From positions 1-26,601 of the forward strand of contig JAFAFF010000130.1 in assembly GCA_023423605.1 (NCBI GenBank): a stretch of DNA of 26,601 nt, read 5' to 3'. Below, one piece after another: positions 15,945-24,563 of the stretch. The DNA is from Pseudomonadota bacterium (GTDB lineage Bacteria > Pseudomonadota > Gammaproteobacteria > Xanthomonadales > Xanthomonadaceae). The notes under the pieces are model-generated. The model saw only the letters and a program-made list of their open reading frames with translations. It searched no databases and was not told where the DNA came from. Position numbers and translations under genes: made by a program. Numbering within the stretch: the first letter of the stretch is position 1; each line of letters begins with the position of its first letter.

Positions 15945-16005
15945 GTAGAGCGGGTCTCTGCCCCGCTGCGCGGTGGAGCCTCAGCCGGGCAGAGCCCGGC
16001 TCTAC
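15945..16005. repeat. SMAG palindrome doublet (61 bp), copy A
   Basis: Two inverted GTAG-ended palindromes: GTAGAGCGGG...CCCCGCT on the left and AGCCGGGCAGAGCCCGGCT followed by CTAC on the right, joined by a GCGCGGTGGAGCCTC spacer. The left stem has one mismatch; the right is perfect. It differs from copy B (18797-18857) at 5 of 61 positions. The layout matches REP-like SMAG elements of S. maltophilia. It sits between convergent genes, and its right-hand CTAC provides the stop codon of the minus-strand hydrolase. It may also act as a bidirectional 3'-end or mRNA-stabilising structure. Confidence 0.88.
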
Positions 16006-17000
16006 CGTGCGTTGCCGCTGTCCAGGCTCTGCAGCAGGGCGGCATTGAATCGCGCCGGGTCCTGCACCTGTGGCGAGTGGCCCAGCTCGGCGAATTCCAC
16101 CAGCCGCGCGCCGGGAATCGCGCGTACGGCGGCCTTGCCCAGCGCCGGATAGTCGCCCAGCCGCGCCTTCAGCGCGGGTGGTGCCAGATCGCGCCCGATC
16201 GCCGTGCGGTCCTTCTGTCCGATGAACAATGTGGTGGGTACGCGGATGTTCTCCAGCTCGTACACCACCGGCTGGTTGAACACCATGTCCGATGTCAGCG
16301 CCTGGCTCCAGGCGACCGCTTCCTTGCCGGGGCCGGCATACATGCCGGCCTGCATGCGCGCCCACCGTTCGAACGCCGGTTTCCACTCACCGCTGTAGTA
16401 GACGTCGAGCTGGTACGTCCTGATGGATTGGTAGTTCGTCTTCAGTTCGTTGGCATACCAGGCATCGACACTGCGCCAGGGCACGCCGAGTGCCTTCCAG
16501 TCTTCCAGCCCGATCGGGTTGACCAGCGACAGGCTCTGCGTGGCGTGCGGATACAGCAATGCATAGCGCGCCGCCAGCATGCCACCCATCGAATGACCGA
16601 CGATGTGCGCCCGCCGCACGCCCAGGTGCTCCAGCAAGGCGTGCGTGTTGGCTGCCAGCTGGCCGAACGAATACTGGTAACCGGCCGGCTTGCTGGACCT
16701 GCAGAAGCCGATCTGGTCCGGTGCCACCACCCGGTAACCGGCCGCCAGCAGCGGCGCGATGTTCTCCTGCCAGGTGGCCGCGCAGAAATTCTTGCCATGC
16801 AATAACACCACCGTGCCCTTGCTCGCTCCCTTCGGGGCGATGTCCAGATAGGCCATCTCCAGCGACTGGCGCTGGCTGTCCAGGGCGAAGATCTGCGCCG
16901 GGTAGGGATAGGCGAACCCTTCCAGCCGCGCACCGTAGGTGTCCGACGCGAAGGCGGGGAGGGACAGGCTGGCGATCAGTGCAACGGCTGGCAGGCGCAT
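16002..17000 (-). CDS. Secreted alpha/beta hydrolase
   Basis: A 332-aa predicted periplasmic or extracellular alpha/beta-fold hydrolase of unknown substrate. Residues 1-19 form a signal peptide ([19 protein letters not shown]). Core motifs: VVLLHGKNF (64-72, oxyanion region), nucleophile Ser137 in GHSMGG, an acidic residue in [10 protein letters not shown], and the catalytic-type His in [11 protein letters not shown] near the C-terminus. The cap region is rich in Trp/Tyr ([33 protein letters not shown]), suggesting a specific small-molecule ester, epoxide or similar substrate. The ATG at 16998-17000 is chosen because GGAG lies about 9 nt upstream and the signal peptide begins there; the frame opens 57 nt earlier without support. 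The stop codon TAG is part of the SMAG repeat. sdaA lies about 95 bp upstream on the same strand with a hairpin between. Confidence 0.88.
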   Translation of the reverse strand: MRLPAVALIASLSLPAFASDTYGARLEGFAYPYPAQIFALDSQRQSLEMAYLDIAPKGASKGTVVLLHGKNFCAATWQENIAPLLAAGYRVVAPDQIGFCRSSKPAGYQYSFGQLAANTHALLEHLGVRRAHIVGHSMGGMLAARYALLYPHATQSLSLVNPIGLEDWKALGVPWRSVDAWYANELKTNYQSIRTYQLDVYYSGEWKPAFERWARMQAGMYAGPGKEAVAWSQALTSDMVFNQPVVYELENIRVPTTLFIGQKDRTAIGRDLAPPALKARLGDYPALGKAAVRAIPGARLVEFAELGHSPQVQDPARFNAALLQSLDSGNAR

Positions 17001-17044
17001 GGACACGCTCCATGGAGAGGGGTGTCCGAGGGTAACCGCCGCAG

Positions 17045-17069
17045 GCGCGACGACCAATGGTCGTCGTGC
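17045..17069 (-). terminator. Hairpin between sdaA and the hydrolase gene
   Basis: CGACGACC, loop AAT, GGTCGTCG form a perfect 8-bp stem, extended to 11 bp with one G-U pair. It lies about 25 bp after the sdaA stop. There is no T-run on the transcribed side, so termination is possible but unproven. Confidence 0.45.
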
Positions 17070-17094
17070 ACCGGCGGCATGCGCGGTCGCCGCT

Positions 17095-18477
17095 TCAGCA
17101 CTCGATGACGTTCACCGCCAGGCCGCCGCGGCTGGTTTCCTTGTACTTGTCCTGCATGTCGCGGCCGGTGTCGCGCATGGTCTTGATGACCTTGTCCAGC
17201 GATACCTTGAGCTTGCCGTCGCCACGCATCGCCATCCGCGAGGCGTTGATCGCCTTCACCGCGCCCATCGCATTGCGTTCGATGCACGGAATCTGCACCA
17301 GCCCGCCAATGGGATCGCAGGTCAGGCCAAGGTTGTGCTCCATGCCGATTTCCGCCGCGTTCTCGATCTGGCTGGGATTGCCGCCCAGTGCGGCGACCAA
17401 GCCGCCGGCGGCCATCGAGCAGGCCACGCCCACTTCACCCTGGCAACCGACTTCCGCACCTGAAATGGAGGCGTTTTCCTTGTACAGGATGCCGATTGCC
17501 GCTGAAGTGAGCAGGAAATCAAAGATACGCTGCTCGTTCGCTCCGGGGCAGAAACGGTCGAAATAATGCAGTACCGCGGGCAGCACGCCCGCCGCGCCAT
17601 TGGTGGGTGCAGTGACCACGCGTCCACCGGCGGCGTTCTCTTCGTTCACCGCCAGCGCGTACAGGTTCACCCAGTCCAGCGTGGTCAGCGGATCGCGCAT
17701 GGCGGCTTCCGGTTTGGAGGACAACTCGCGGTGCAGCGCAGGCGCGCGGCGACCGACGTGCAGCCCGCCCGGCAGGGTGCCTTCCTGGCGGATGCCGCGC
17801 GTCACGCAGGACTGCATCGCATTCCAGATTTCACGCAGCTGGTCGCGGATTTCTTCCTCGCTGCGCCAGCATTTCTCGTTCTCGAACATCAACTGGGCGA
17901 TGCTCAGGCCGCTGCGCGCGGTCTGCGCCAGCAGTTCATCGCCGCTCCTGAACGGATACGGCAACGGCGTTTCATCGGGCACGATACGGTCGTCGGCAGC
18001 GTCGTCCTGGTTTACCACGAAGCCGCCCCCGACCGAATAGTAATCGCGCGTGGCGATGACCGCGTCGTCGGCGTCATAGGCCGTGAAGCGCATGCCGTTG
18101 GTGTGGTAGGGCAGCTTCTGGCGCTTGTTCATGCCGAGGTCGCGCTTCTCGTCGAAGGCGATCTCATGGGTGCCCATCAGCTTGATGCGCTTGCTGGAGC
18201 GGATGCGTTCCAGGGTATCGGGAATGATGTCCGGATCGATCAGGTTCGGACGCTGGCCTTCCAGGCCCAGCAGGACCGCCTTGTCGGTGCCGTGGCCGCG
18301 TCCGGTCAGTGCAAGCGAGCCGTACACGTCCGCGCGGATACGCGCCACGTCCTGCAGGCGGCCCGGATCGAGCAGCCAGCGGTGGACGAAACGTTCGGCC
18401 GCCTTCATCGGTCCGACGGTGTGCGAGGAACTGGGACCGATGCCGATCTTGAAAACGTCGAACGTGCTGACTGCCAT
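17095..18477 (-). CDS. sdaA: L-serine dehydratase, iron-sulfur type, single chain
   Basis: Deaminates L-serine to pyruvate and ammonia in the cytoplasm, using a [4Fe-4S] cluster and no PLP. The 460-aa length is normal for the fused alpha/beta type. The N-terminal signature [20 protein letters not shown] (4-23) is characteristic. Cys345, Cys387 and Cys398 have the same spacing (42 and 11) as the cluster ligands 343, 385 and 396 of E. coli SdaA. The last residue is Cys460 (NVIEC); in the Legionella enzyme such a terminal Cys enters the active site and occupies the cluster. [17 protein letters not shown] (290-306) is also conserved. The ATG at 18475-18477 is chosen because the protein family begins there. 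It is divergent from the glutaredoxin-like gene, with a shared 101-bp promoter region. Confidence 0.97.
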   Translation of the reverse strand: MAVSTFDVFKIGIGPSSSHTVGPMKAAERFVHRWLLDPGRLQDVARIRADVYGSLALTGRGHGTDKAVLLGLEGQRPNLIDPDIIPDTLERIRSSKRIKLMGTHEIAFDEKRDLGMNKRQKLPYHTNGMRFTAYDADDAVIATRDYYSVGGGFVVNQDDAADDRIVPDETPLPYPFRSGDELLAQTARSGLSIAQLMFENEKCWRSEEEIRDQLREIWNAMQSCVTRGIRQEGTLPGGLHVGRRAPALHRELSSKPEAAMRDPLTTLDWVNLYALAVNEENAAGGRVVTAPTNGAAGVLPAVLHYFDRFCPGANEQRIFDFLLTSAAIGILYKENASISGAEVGCQGEVGVACSMAAGGLVAALGGNPSQIENAAEIGMEHNLGLTCDPIGGLVQIPCIERNAMGAVKAINASRMAMRGDGKLKVSLDKVIKTMRDTGRDMQDKYKETSRGGLAVNVIEC

Positions 18478-18510
18478 GGTTGCCGAGCTGCGGGTACCGG
18501 AAGAGACCGC

Positions 18511-18517
18511 TATTCTA
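18511..18517. promoter_or_regulatory. Overlapping divergent -10 candidates, sdaA / glutaredoxin-like gene
   Basis: The imperfect palindrome GCTATTCTAGC reads TAGAAT (5 of 6) on the minus strand towards sdaA and TATTCT (4 of 6) on the plus strand towards the small redox gene. No convincing -35 boxes are seen on either side. Leaders would be about 27 nt and 55 nt. Confidence 0.35.
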
Positions 18518-18578
18518 GCCGTTCGCCGCACCAGGCCTGGCTGCGGCGCAGCAAACACGGCTGCCTGGAGAGATACCC

Positions 18579-18800
18579 GTGCTGATCCTGTACCAGCGGG
18601 ACGATTGCCACCTGTGTGACCTGGCCCTGGCCGTGCTGGCGGAAGCGCGCGCGCCGGATTTCGCGTCGGTGTTCATCGATGAGGATGCACGTCTGCTGGA
18701 CAGCTACGGTGAACGCGTGCCCGTGCTGCGCCGGTTGGACGATGGGCGTGAACTGGACTGGCCGTTCGACGCCGCGGTATTGCACGCCTGGCTCACGTAG
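18579..18800 (+). CDS. Small glutaredoxin-like protein
   Basis: A 73-aa thioredoxin-fold protein of the glutaredoxin-like DUF836 kind. It opens with [20 protein letters not shown], with a redox motif C10-HL-C13 directly after the first strand. [20 protein letters not shown] (45-64) contains the cis-proline (VP), and it ends HAWLT. Its length is normal for this compact family, which usually lacks the C-terminal helices of classical glutaredoxin. The likely role is thiol-disulphide exchange with an unknown partner. The start is GTG at 18579, preceded by GGAGAG at about 7 nt. The TAG stop is the last three bases of the GTAG that opens SMAG copy B, so the repeat ends the gene. It is divergent from sdaA. 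Confidence 0.87.
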   Translation: MLILYQRDDCHLCDLALAVLAEARAPDFASVFIDEDARLLDSYGERVPVLRRLDDGRELDWPFDAAVLHAWLT

Positions 18801-18857
18801 AGCGGGGCTCTGCCCCGCTGCGCGGTGAAGCTCCAGCCGGGCAGAGCCCGGCGCTAC
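18797..18857. repeat. SMAG palindrome doublet (61 bp), copy B
   Basis: The left unit has GTAG followed by AGCGGGGC, loop TCT, GCCCCGCT, a perfect 8-bp stem. The right unit has AGCCGGGC, loop AGA, GCCCGGC, ended by GCTAC. It has the same length and arrangement as copy A, 56 of 61 bases identical. It lies between two convergent genes and supplies both stop codons: TAG at 18798-18800 on the plus strand and TAG (read as CTA, 18854-18856) on the minus strand. Confidence 0.9.
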
Positions 18858-19420
18858 TTTGCTTTCAGCACCACCCTGGTGCTGATGGCGGTTTCGTTCG
18901 GAATGGTCGCGGTGTCGGCCCAGTCGCCGCCGCCCACGCCGAAGTCCAGCCGCTTCACGGTGGCCTTGCCGACCAGCACCGGCTGCGCGCCCGGCTGCCA
19001 GGTGAAGGTCAGCGTCACCGGCTTGCTTACGCCGCGCAGTTCCAGGGTGCCGTCGGCCGCATACTGGTCGTTGCCGAGCGAGCGGAAACCCCGGGCGGAG
19101 TAATGGGCCTGGGCGAAACGTGCCACGTTGAAGAAGTCCGCCCCCTGCAGGGTGGAATCGCGGTCGCTGTTGCCGCTGCGGGCACCGGCCAGCGGAATGG
19201 TCACGTCCAGCTTCCCCGACGCCGGGTCGGCTGGATCGAAGCTGAGCTGTGTGGCGAAACCGGGGAAGGTGCCGGTGAAGACTTCGCCGTCATACTTGGT
19301 GGCGAACACCAGCGTGGAACCGGCCGCCTGTACGTAATCGGCGGCGAAGGCCGGCGCGCTGCCAAGCAAGGCGGCAAGGGCAGCCGCTACGGCGGTAGGG
19401 GTGGTGAGCTTGATGGTCAT
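18854..19420 (-). CDS. YceI family periplasmic protein (distal copy)
   Basis: A 188-aa lipocalin-like YceI domain protein. The family binds isoprenoid-type lipids such as quinone precursors in the periplasm. Signal peptide about 1-27 (LAALLGSAPAFAADY). The body follows the YceI pattern: STLVFATKYDGEVFTGTF (about 34-51), DVTIPLAGARSGNSDRDSTL, FFNVARFAQAHYSA, GTLELRGVSKPVTLTFTW (conserved core), and a C-terminal strand ISTRVVLKAK. AGGAC lies about 8 nt before the ATG. It is 3 bp downstream of the cytochrome b561 gene and is last in the operon. Its TAG stop comes from SMAG copy B. The ligand is not deducible here. Confidence 0.93.
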   Translation of the reverse strand: MTIKLTTPTAVAAALAALLGSAPAFAADYVQAAGSTLVFATKYDGEVFTGTFPGFATQLSFDPADPASGKLDVTIPLAGARSGNSDRDSTLQGADFFNVARFAQAHYSARGFRSLGNDQYAADGTLELRGVSKPVTLTFTWQPGAQPVLVGKATVKRLDFGVGGGDWADTATIPNETAISTRVVLKAK

Positions 19421-19423
19421 CGG

Positions 19424-19993
19424 TCAGTCCTTCTGTGGAGAGCGCAGCCAGCCGCGGGGCAGCATGCGTGCCAGGGTGGCGTCACGCTGGAAGAAGTGGT
19501 GGTAGAACGCGGCACCGGCGTGGGCCAGTACCACCGCGATCAGCAACCAGAAACCGTATTCGTGGATGGCATGCGACACGGCCACGGTGCCGGGATCGGG
19601 CGCTGCCAGCTTGGGCACGTCCACCAGGCCGAACCAGCGGAACGGGCGCAGGCCGCTGGCCGAGTCATACACCCAGCCGGACAGTGGAATGGCGAACATC
19701 AGCACGTACAGCAGCCAGTGCGTGATGCTGGCGATGCGCTCCTGCCAGCTGGGCGTGCCCGGCACCGGCGGCGGCGCGCCGGCATGCAGGCGCCAGCCCA
19801 AGCGCAGCAGCACCAGGGCCAGCACCGTCAGCCCGAGCGATTTGTGCGCGGTATACACCCAGAAATACTTTGGCGTTTTGGGCAGTTCACCCATGGTCAG
19901 CCCGACCACGCCAAGCACCAGGATAAGCAGCGCGATCAACCAGTGCAGGGTCTGGCTGGCAGCGCCCCAGCGCAGCGCGTTGCGTCGTGTCAT
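19424..19993 (-). CDS. Cytochrome b561 family membrane protein
   Basis: A 189-aa inner-membrane dihaem b-type cytochrome of the CybB/YceJ family, thought to pass electrons between quinol and periplasmic acceptors. Four membrane segments are visible at about 14-34, 48-67, 91-110 and 145-166. Haem-ligand histidines fit the E. coli CybB pattern: His17, His50, His144 and His158, with the last two 14 apart as in CybB. GGGAGC precedes the ATG by about 6 nt. The start overlaps the stop of the upstream YceI gene by 4 bp (ATGA) and the stop lies 3 bp before the next YceI gene, so the three are almost certainly one transcript. The pairing of YceI with a b561 recalls yceI-yceJ in enterics, but here the cytochrome lies between two YceI copies. 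Confidence 0.94.
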   Translation of the reverse strand: MTRRNALRWGAASQTLHWLIALLILVLGVVGLTMGELPKTPKYFWVYTAHKSLGLTVLALVLLRLGWRLHAGAPPPVPGTPSWQERIASITHWLLYVLMFAIPLSGWVYDSASGLRPFRWFGLVDVPKLAAPDPGTVAVSHAIHEYGFWLLIAVVLAHAGAAFYHHFFQRDATLARMLPRGWLRSPQKD

Positions 19994-20649
19994 GGCGTGC
20001 TCCCGGTGGGGATGTCCTGTGTTTCGGCGGGGCTGGAAGACGGCTCGTCCGCCGGTGTGTCGTCGTCGCCGCCCCGGGCGCGCACGGCTTCGGCTTCGAT
20101 GCGCAGCTGTACTTCATCGCCTATCACGCTGGGCCACGCCGAGATCCCGAATGCGCGGCGGCTGAGGGTCGTGGTCGCGGAAAAACCCGCGGTGCGGCGG
20201 AACGGCGGCATCGGGTGGCGCTTGAGCGCATTCAGGGTGACATCCAGCACGATCTCGCCGGTGACTCCGCGCAGCGTCAGCAGGCCGGTCACCAGGGCGT
20301 GCCGCTCGTCGATCGGCTGCACCTGGGTGGAGACGAAACGCGCATCCGGATAGCGTTTGCCGTCCAGCAGGTTGCGCGCCAGCGCCGCTTCGTTCCATTT
20401 GCCGTCGCCCAGGTCCAGCCGCGACAGTGGAATGCTCACCTCCAGCCGCGCGGCTTCCCAGTTCCCGGGGTCGAAATGCAGGACGCCTTCGCTGCCCGAC
20501 ACCGTACCCAGCGCACTGGAAAACCCCGCATGTTCGATGGCGAAAAGCACCCGGGTATGCACGGGGTCGAGCTGGTAGCGCGCGCTGGCGGCCGCGGCCA
20601 GGCCAGGCAATGCGGCGAGCAGCAGGATCATGATCAGGCGATGCGGCAC
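19990..20649 (-). CDS. YceI family periplasmic protein (proximal copy)
   Basis: A 219-aa YceI-domain protein, first gene of the operon. Signal peptide about 1-21 (MILLLAALPGLAAAASA). The domain begins RYQLDPVHTRVLFAIEHAGF, followed by GTVSGSEGVLHFDP, EVSIPLSRLDLG, LLDGKRYPDARFVS, GLLTLRGVTGEIVLDVT and AFGISAWPSVIGDEVQLRIEAEAV. It closes with an acidic, Pro/Ser/Thr-rich tail of about 28 residues (GGDDDTPADEPSSSPAE) absent from the distal copy. The start is GTG at 20647-20649, preceded by AGGAG at about 8 nt; the frame opens much further upstream without a ribosome site. The two YceI proteins are clearly diverged, so separate ligands or a heteromeric arrangement are possible. Confidence 0.9.
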   Translation of the reverse strand: MPHRLIMILLLAALPGLAAAASARYQLDPVHTRVLFAIEHAGFSSALGTVSGSEGVLHFDPGNWEAARLEVSIPLSRLDLGDGKWNEAALARNLLDGKRYPDARFVSTQVQPIDERHALVTGLLTLRGVTGEIVLDVTLNALKRHPMPPFRRTAGFSATTTLSRRAFGISAWPSVIGDEVQLRIEAEAVRARGGDDDTPADEPSSSPAETQDIPTGSTP

Positions 20650-20676
20650 GGAAGCGCTCCTGCGGGGGAGGGGTCG

Positions 20677-20682
20677 ATCATA
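20677..20682 (-). promoter_or_regulatory. Candidate -10 box of the YceI-b561-YceI operon
   Basis: The minus strand reads TATGAT (5 of 6 matches) preceded by GGG, placing initiation about 20 nt before the GTG start and just ahead of AGGAG. No recognisable -35 is found 16-18 bp upstream. The rest of the 205-bp divergent region to the hybrid kinase start shows no clear operator. Confidence 0.4.
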
Positions 20683-20854
20683 CCCATGGCATGCGGTTCG
20701 CGAGCAGCCACATGGCTGCAACAGATCATGGTGGCAATGGCACGTTGGCCGTCGCCGTTCGCCGTGATCGACTCGTGCAGCGTCGCGTGGGACGTCCGGG
20801 GAGTCAGTGCTGTGTGACAATTCCTGCTTCCAGGGATACCCGATCTGAACGCCC

Positions 20855-23800
20855 ATGCATCACGGACGAGCGCTCTTGCTGCTGCTGGCCCTCCTCGGGG
20901 GGCTGGCGCCTGTTGCCCGGGCCACGGATGGCGCGCTGCCGGGCGAACCGCTGGAAACACCGCGCCTGCGGCGCTTTGGAACCGCCGAGGGACTGCCTTC
21001 GCGGATGGTGCTGGCGCTGGCCGAAGATCGCCAGGGGCATGTATGGGCCGCGACCGATGGCGGCCTGGCGCGGTATGACGGGGTGCGCCTGCAGGCCTGG
21101 CGGCATGATCCGCAGGTGGAAGGTTCGCTGCCGGGCGACGAGGTGGAAACCCTGCTGGTGGACCGACGCGACCGTCTCTGGTTGGGCATCAATGGCGTGG
21201 GCCTGGTGCGCATGGGGCGCGAACGCACGCGCTTTGATGTCATCGGCGACATCAACGACCGGTGCGAAGGACAGTTCTGGACGCTGGCTGAACACGAGGA
21301 CGCGTTGTGGATAGGCACCAGCACGCATGGCGTCTGTCGGCGGGCGGAGGATGGCAGCCTGCAGGTCTTCCGCCATGACCAGGGCGATGCGCACAGCCTG
21401 CCCAGCGATACCGTCTATGCCAGCCTGGTCGATGCGAAGGGCCGGTTGTGGCTGGGAACCGGGCGCGGTGTGGCGCGCTGGAATGGCAGCGGCTTCGAGC
21501 GGCCTGGCGCGGCGGCGCTGGGGGACGTTGCCGTGTTGCGGTTGAGCCGCGACGCGCAGGGCAATGTGTGGGCAGGCACGCAGGGTGAAGGACTGTTCCG
21601 GTTTGGCAGCGATGACCGCGTGCAGGTGCCGGCATGGCCGCAGGCCGCATCGCTGCGTTCGGCGGTCGTGCTGGATGATCGGCTCGGCGGCCGCTGGGTC
21701 GGCAGTTCCGAAGGCCTGCGGCGCGAGCAGGGGCGGCAGCTGCGCATGCTGGAGGGCGATCGTGGCAGTGGCTTCCTCACCGCGCATACCGGCGTGCTGG
21801 ATCTGCTGCAGGATCACGAAGGAGGCATATGGGTGGCACTGCTCACCCAGGGGCTGGCCTACCTGCCACCGGACTGGCGGCGTTTTTCCACGTGGTACCA
21901 GCTGGATGGCAAACCGCTGGACAGCCAGTACCTGCTCAGCGCCGCCAGTGACGGCCGCGAATTCTATGTCGGTGCCGCCCACGGCGTTTACCGGCTGGAT
22001 ACCCAGGGCACGTTGTCGCTGCTGGTCGGCGACGACCGCCTCGGCAGCGGCGCGGTGTGGTCGGTGCTGCCAAGGCCCGATGGCAGCCTGTGGCTGGGGC
22101 GTGCCGGGCGCATCACCGTGTACGATCCACGCCGCGGCAGCCATCGTGACCTGCCGGTCGCCGCAGCGGCAGATCCGCGCCAGCGCATCGACCTGATGCG
22201 CCAGGCGCCCGATGGCACGGTGTGGCTGTCCATCATGAGCCACGGCCTGCAACAGCGCGATGCGCAGGGCCGGGTGCTGCGCGAATTCGCCGCGGGTTCG
22301 CTTGGCAATGGCAGCGAAGCGCCGCTGGAACAGCTACGGTTCGACGCGCGCGGACAGTTGTGGGTGGTGGGCGACGCTGGCGTGCTGCGTTTCCAGGATG
22401 ATCGTTTCATCGCAGTGCCGGGCGTGTCGCGCGGCAACATCTTCGACATTGCCTGGGCGGCCGCGGACAGCGTCTGGCTGGCACGCCAGGGAGCCTTGGA
22501 GCGGTATCACTGGGATGGACTGGGCTTCACCCTGCGTGAGCGGGTGGACGCCGCCCAGGGGGTGCCGGCGGTATCCATGGGTGGGTTGGTGCTGGGCGAC
22601 CGTGGTGAGGTATGGGCCACCACGCCACGTGGCCTGTTGCGCTGGCAGCCGGGCGAACGTCAGCTGCGCATCTACGGTGAGCGCGATGGCCTGCCGGATT
22701 CGGAATTCACCGGACGTCCGCCCGCCCAGGATGCGCGCGGCCGCGTGCTGGCGGTATCGCAGACCGGTCTGGTGGGATTCGACCCGGACATGCAGGAAGC
22801 GCCGTTGCCGCCTTCGCAGCTGGTGGTGGGGTCGGTTCGCGTGCGGCGTGATGATGGGCAGGGGTGGCAGGATGTACCGGCCGATCGGCCGATCCTGCTC
22901 GGTCCGGATGATCGCGATCTGCGCATCGACGCCCGCCTGCTGTCGTTCGCCAATCCTTCGGCCACGCTCTACCGCTTCCGGGTGGACGGCTACGATCTCA
23001 ACTGGGTGCCGTCGCCCGATGGCGAGCGTACGGTATCGCGCCTGCCCGCTGGCCATTACCGCATCGGCGTCCAGGCACGTGCGTCGGGCGGCGAATGGAC
23101 CGCCGCGCCCGATCTGCAGGTGCAGGTATTCCCGCCATGGTGGCGCAACACCACCGCGCTGCTGCTTTACCTGTGCGGGGCCCTGCTGCTGGTGGCGGCA
23201 GCGGCCTGGTACGTGCGCCTGCGCCTGCGCCGCCGGCAGCAATGGCAGCTGAGCCTGCACAAGCAGCATCTTGCCGAACAGGCGTCGCAGGCCAAGAGTC
23301 ATTTCCTGGCGACGCTGGGCCACGAAGTCCGCACCCCCATGACCGGTGTGCTGGGCATGAGCGAACTGCTGCTGGCCACGCCGCTGGACGCCCAGCAGCA
23401 CAACTTTGCCAGTTCCATCCACCAGGCCGGTACGCACCTGTTGCGACTGGTCAACGATGCACTGGACCTGGCCCGCATCGAAGCCGGCCGCCTGGAGCTG
23501 GACATCAAGCCGTTCGAGCTGGACACCCTGCTGGATGAAGTACAGGGCCTGATGGAGCCGATCGCCCGCCAGCGCGGGCTTGAATTCCGCCGCAGCCTGA
23601 GTGTGCCCGGGCGGATCTCCGCCAGTGGCGATGAGATGCGCATCCGGCAGATCCTGATGAACCTGCTCGGAAATGCAATCAAGTTCACCGACCAGGGGCA
23701 CGTCGGCATCGCCGTGGACGTAAGCGGCGAGAACGATGGCGTGGGACTGGAATTCACCGTATTCGACAGTGGTCCGGGCATTGGTATCGAACAACAGGAG

Positions 23801-24403
23801 CGTCTGTTCCATCGCTTCGAGCAGGCCGATGGGCAACGTACCGCGTCGCGCTACGGTGGCAGTGGCCTGGGGCTGGCCATCTGCCAGGAACTGGCGGTGG
23901 CGATGGGGGGAGGCATCCGCGTGGACAGCCGGCCCGGACATGGCGCGCGCTTCCATGTCGCGTTGCCGTTGCCGTGGCAGGCTGAAACCGCGCCGGCGCG
24001 ATCCGCGTCGGGGAGGGGCGGCCCCACCGTGCTGCCGCCGCTGCGTATCCTGCTGGTGGAGGACGACCCGACCGTGGCCAGGGTCATCGCAGGGCTGCTG
24101 GAAAGCCGTGGACACACGGTGGTGCATGCGCTGCACGGACTGGCTGCACTGTCGGATGTCGCCATCGACGTGTTCGATATCGCACTGCTGGATCTGGACC
24201 TGCCGGCCCTGGACGGTACCGCGCTGGCCCGGCAGCTGAGGTCCATGGGCCACGCCTTCCCGCTGGTGGCGGTGACCGCGCGTTCGGACGCCTATGCCGA
24301 AGCGGAAGTGCTGGCGGCCGGTTTCAACGGTTTCCTGCGCAAGCCGGTGACCGGCGATCTGCTGATCGACGCCATCGCGCGCGCGTGGCGACCACGCCGG
24401 TGA
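20855..24403 (+). CDS. Hybrid sensor histidine kinase with periplasmic beta-propeller
   Basis: Membrane sensor of 1182 aa resembling the hybrid two-component sensors of Bacteroidetes. Signal peptide about 1-23. Residues 40-645 contain repeated two-component-propeller (Reg_prop) motifs such as [32 protein letters not shown] and [16 protein letters not shown], expected to form two seven-bladed propellers. A Y_Y_Y domain follows (about 654-762; [15 protein letters not shown]), then one membrane helix (about 767-788). The kinase has phospho-acceptor His823 in [12 protein letters not shown] box NLLGNAIKF (about 935), FDSGPGIG, and [17 protein letters not shown]-terminal receiver (about 1063-1180) has VEDDPTVA, Asp1113 in [11 protein letters not shown], and LRKPV. 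No HTH or HPt domain is present, so output must go through another protein. A second propeller gene follows. Confidence 0.95.
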   Translation: MHHGRALLLLLALLGGLAPVARATDGALPGEPLETPRLRRFGTAEGLPSRMVLALAEDRQGHVWAATDGGLARYDGVRLQAWRHDPQVEGSLPGDEVETLLVDRRDRLWLGINGVGLVRMGRERTRFDVIGDINDRCEGQFWTLAEHEDALWIGTSTHGVCRRAEDGSLQVFRHDQGDAHSLPSDTVYASLVDAKGRLWLGTGRGVARWNGSGFERPGAAALGDVAVLRLSRDAQGNVWAGTQGEGLFRFGSDDRVQVPAWPQAASLRSAVVLDDRLGGRWVGSSEGLRREQGRQLRMLEGDRGSGFLTAHTGVLDLLQDHEGGIWVALLTQGLAYLPPDWRRFSTWYQLDGKPLDSQYLLSAASDGREFYVGAAHGVYRLDTQGTLSLLVGDDRLGSGAVWSVLPRPDGSLWLGRAGRITVYDPRRGSHRDLPVAAAADPRQRIDLMRQAPDGTVWLSIMSHGLQQRDAQGRVLREFAAGSLGNGSEAPLEQLRFDARGQLWVVGDAGVLRFQDDRFIAVPGVSRGNIFDIAWAAADSVWLARQGALERYHWDGLGFTLRERVDAAQGVPAVSMGGLVLGDRGEVWATTPRGLLRWQPGERQLRIYGERDGLPDSEFTGRPPAQDARGRVLAVSQTGLVGFDPDMQEAPLPPSQLVVGSVRVRRDDGQGWQDVPADRPILLGPDDRDLRIDARLLSFANPSATLYRFRVDGYDLNWVPSPDGERTVSRLPAGHYRIGVQARASGGEWTAAPDLQVQVFPPWWRNTTALLLYLCGALLLVAAAAWYVRLRLRRRQQWQLSLHKQHLAEQASQAKSHFLATLGHEVRTPMTGVLGMSELLLATPLDAQQHNFASSIHQAGTHLLRLVNDALDLARIEAGRLELDIKPFELDTLLDEVQGLMEPIARQRGLEFRRSLSVPGRISASGDEMRIRQILMNLLGNAIKFTDQGHVGIAVDVSGENDGVGLEFTVFDSGPGIGIEQQERLFHRFEQADGQRTASRYGGSGLGLAICQELAVAMGGGIRVDSRPGHGARFHVALPLPWQAETAPARSASGRGGPTVLPPLRILLVEDDPTVARVIAGLLESRGHTVVHALHGLAALSDVAIDVFDIALLDLDLPALDGTALARQLRSMGHAFPLVAVTARSDAYAEAEVLAAGFNGFLRKPVTGDLLIDAIARAWRPRR

Positions 24404-24459
24404 CGCGGTGCGGCGGCGGCCCAACCGCAACAGGCGGAACCCCGTTGAAGACAACCTGC

Positions 24460-24465
24460 TAGGCT
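24460..24465 (+). promoter_or_regulatory. Candidate -10 (TAGGCT) ahead of second propeller sensor
   Basis: TAGGCT lies about 100 nt upstream of the preferred GTG start. It matches 3 of 6 positions, with no acceptable -35. It is listed only because the 160-bp gap (24404-24563) holds nothing else recognisable and the two sensor genes may be separately transcribed. Confidence 0.2.
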
Positions 24466-24563
24466 TTGCCATGCGGCGATCAGGTCACGTCCTGACGCAG
24501 CCGGATCCGGGCCGTGCGGTGAAGGCGCGGCCCGCGGAACCGCTGGCACGGGAGAACGCAGGG

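Noticed and set aside
24445..24465. TTGAAG / TAGGCT as a paired promoter ahead of the second propeller gene
   Set aside because: The spacing is only about 9 bp, far from the 16-18 bp required. Only the -10-like box was kept, at low confidence.
22334..24472. 712-aa minus-strand frame under the hybrid kinase
   Set aside because: The plus strand encodes an intact HisKA, ATPase and receiver. The antisense product is rich in Gln/His/Arg with no recognisable fold.
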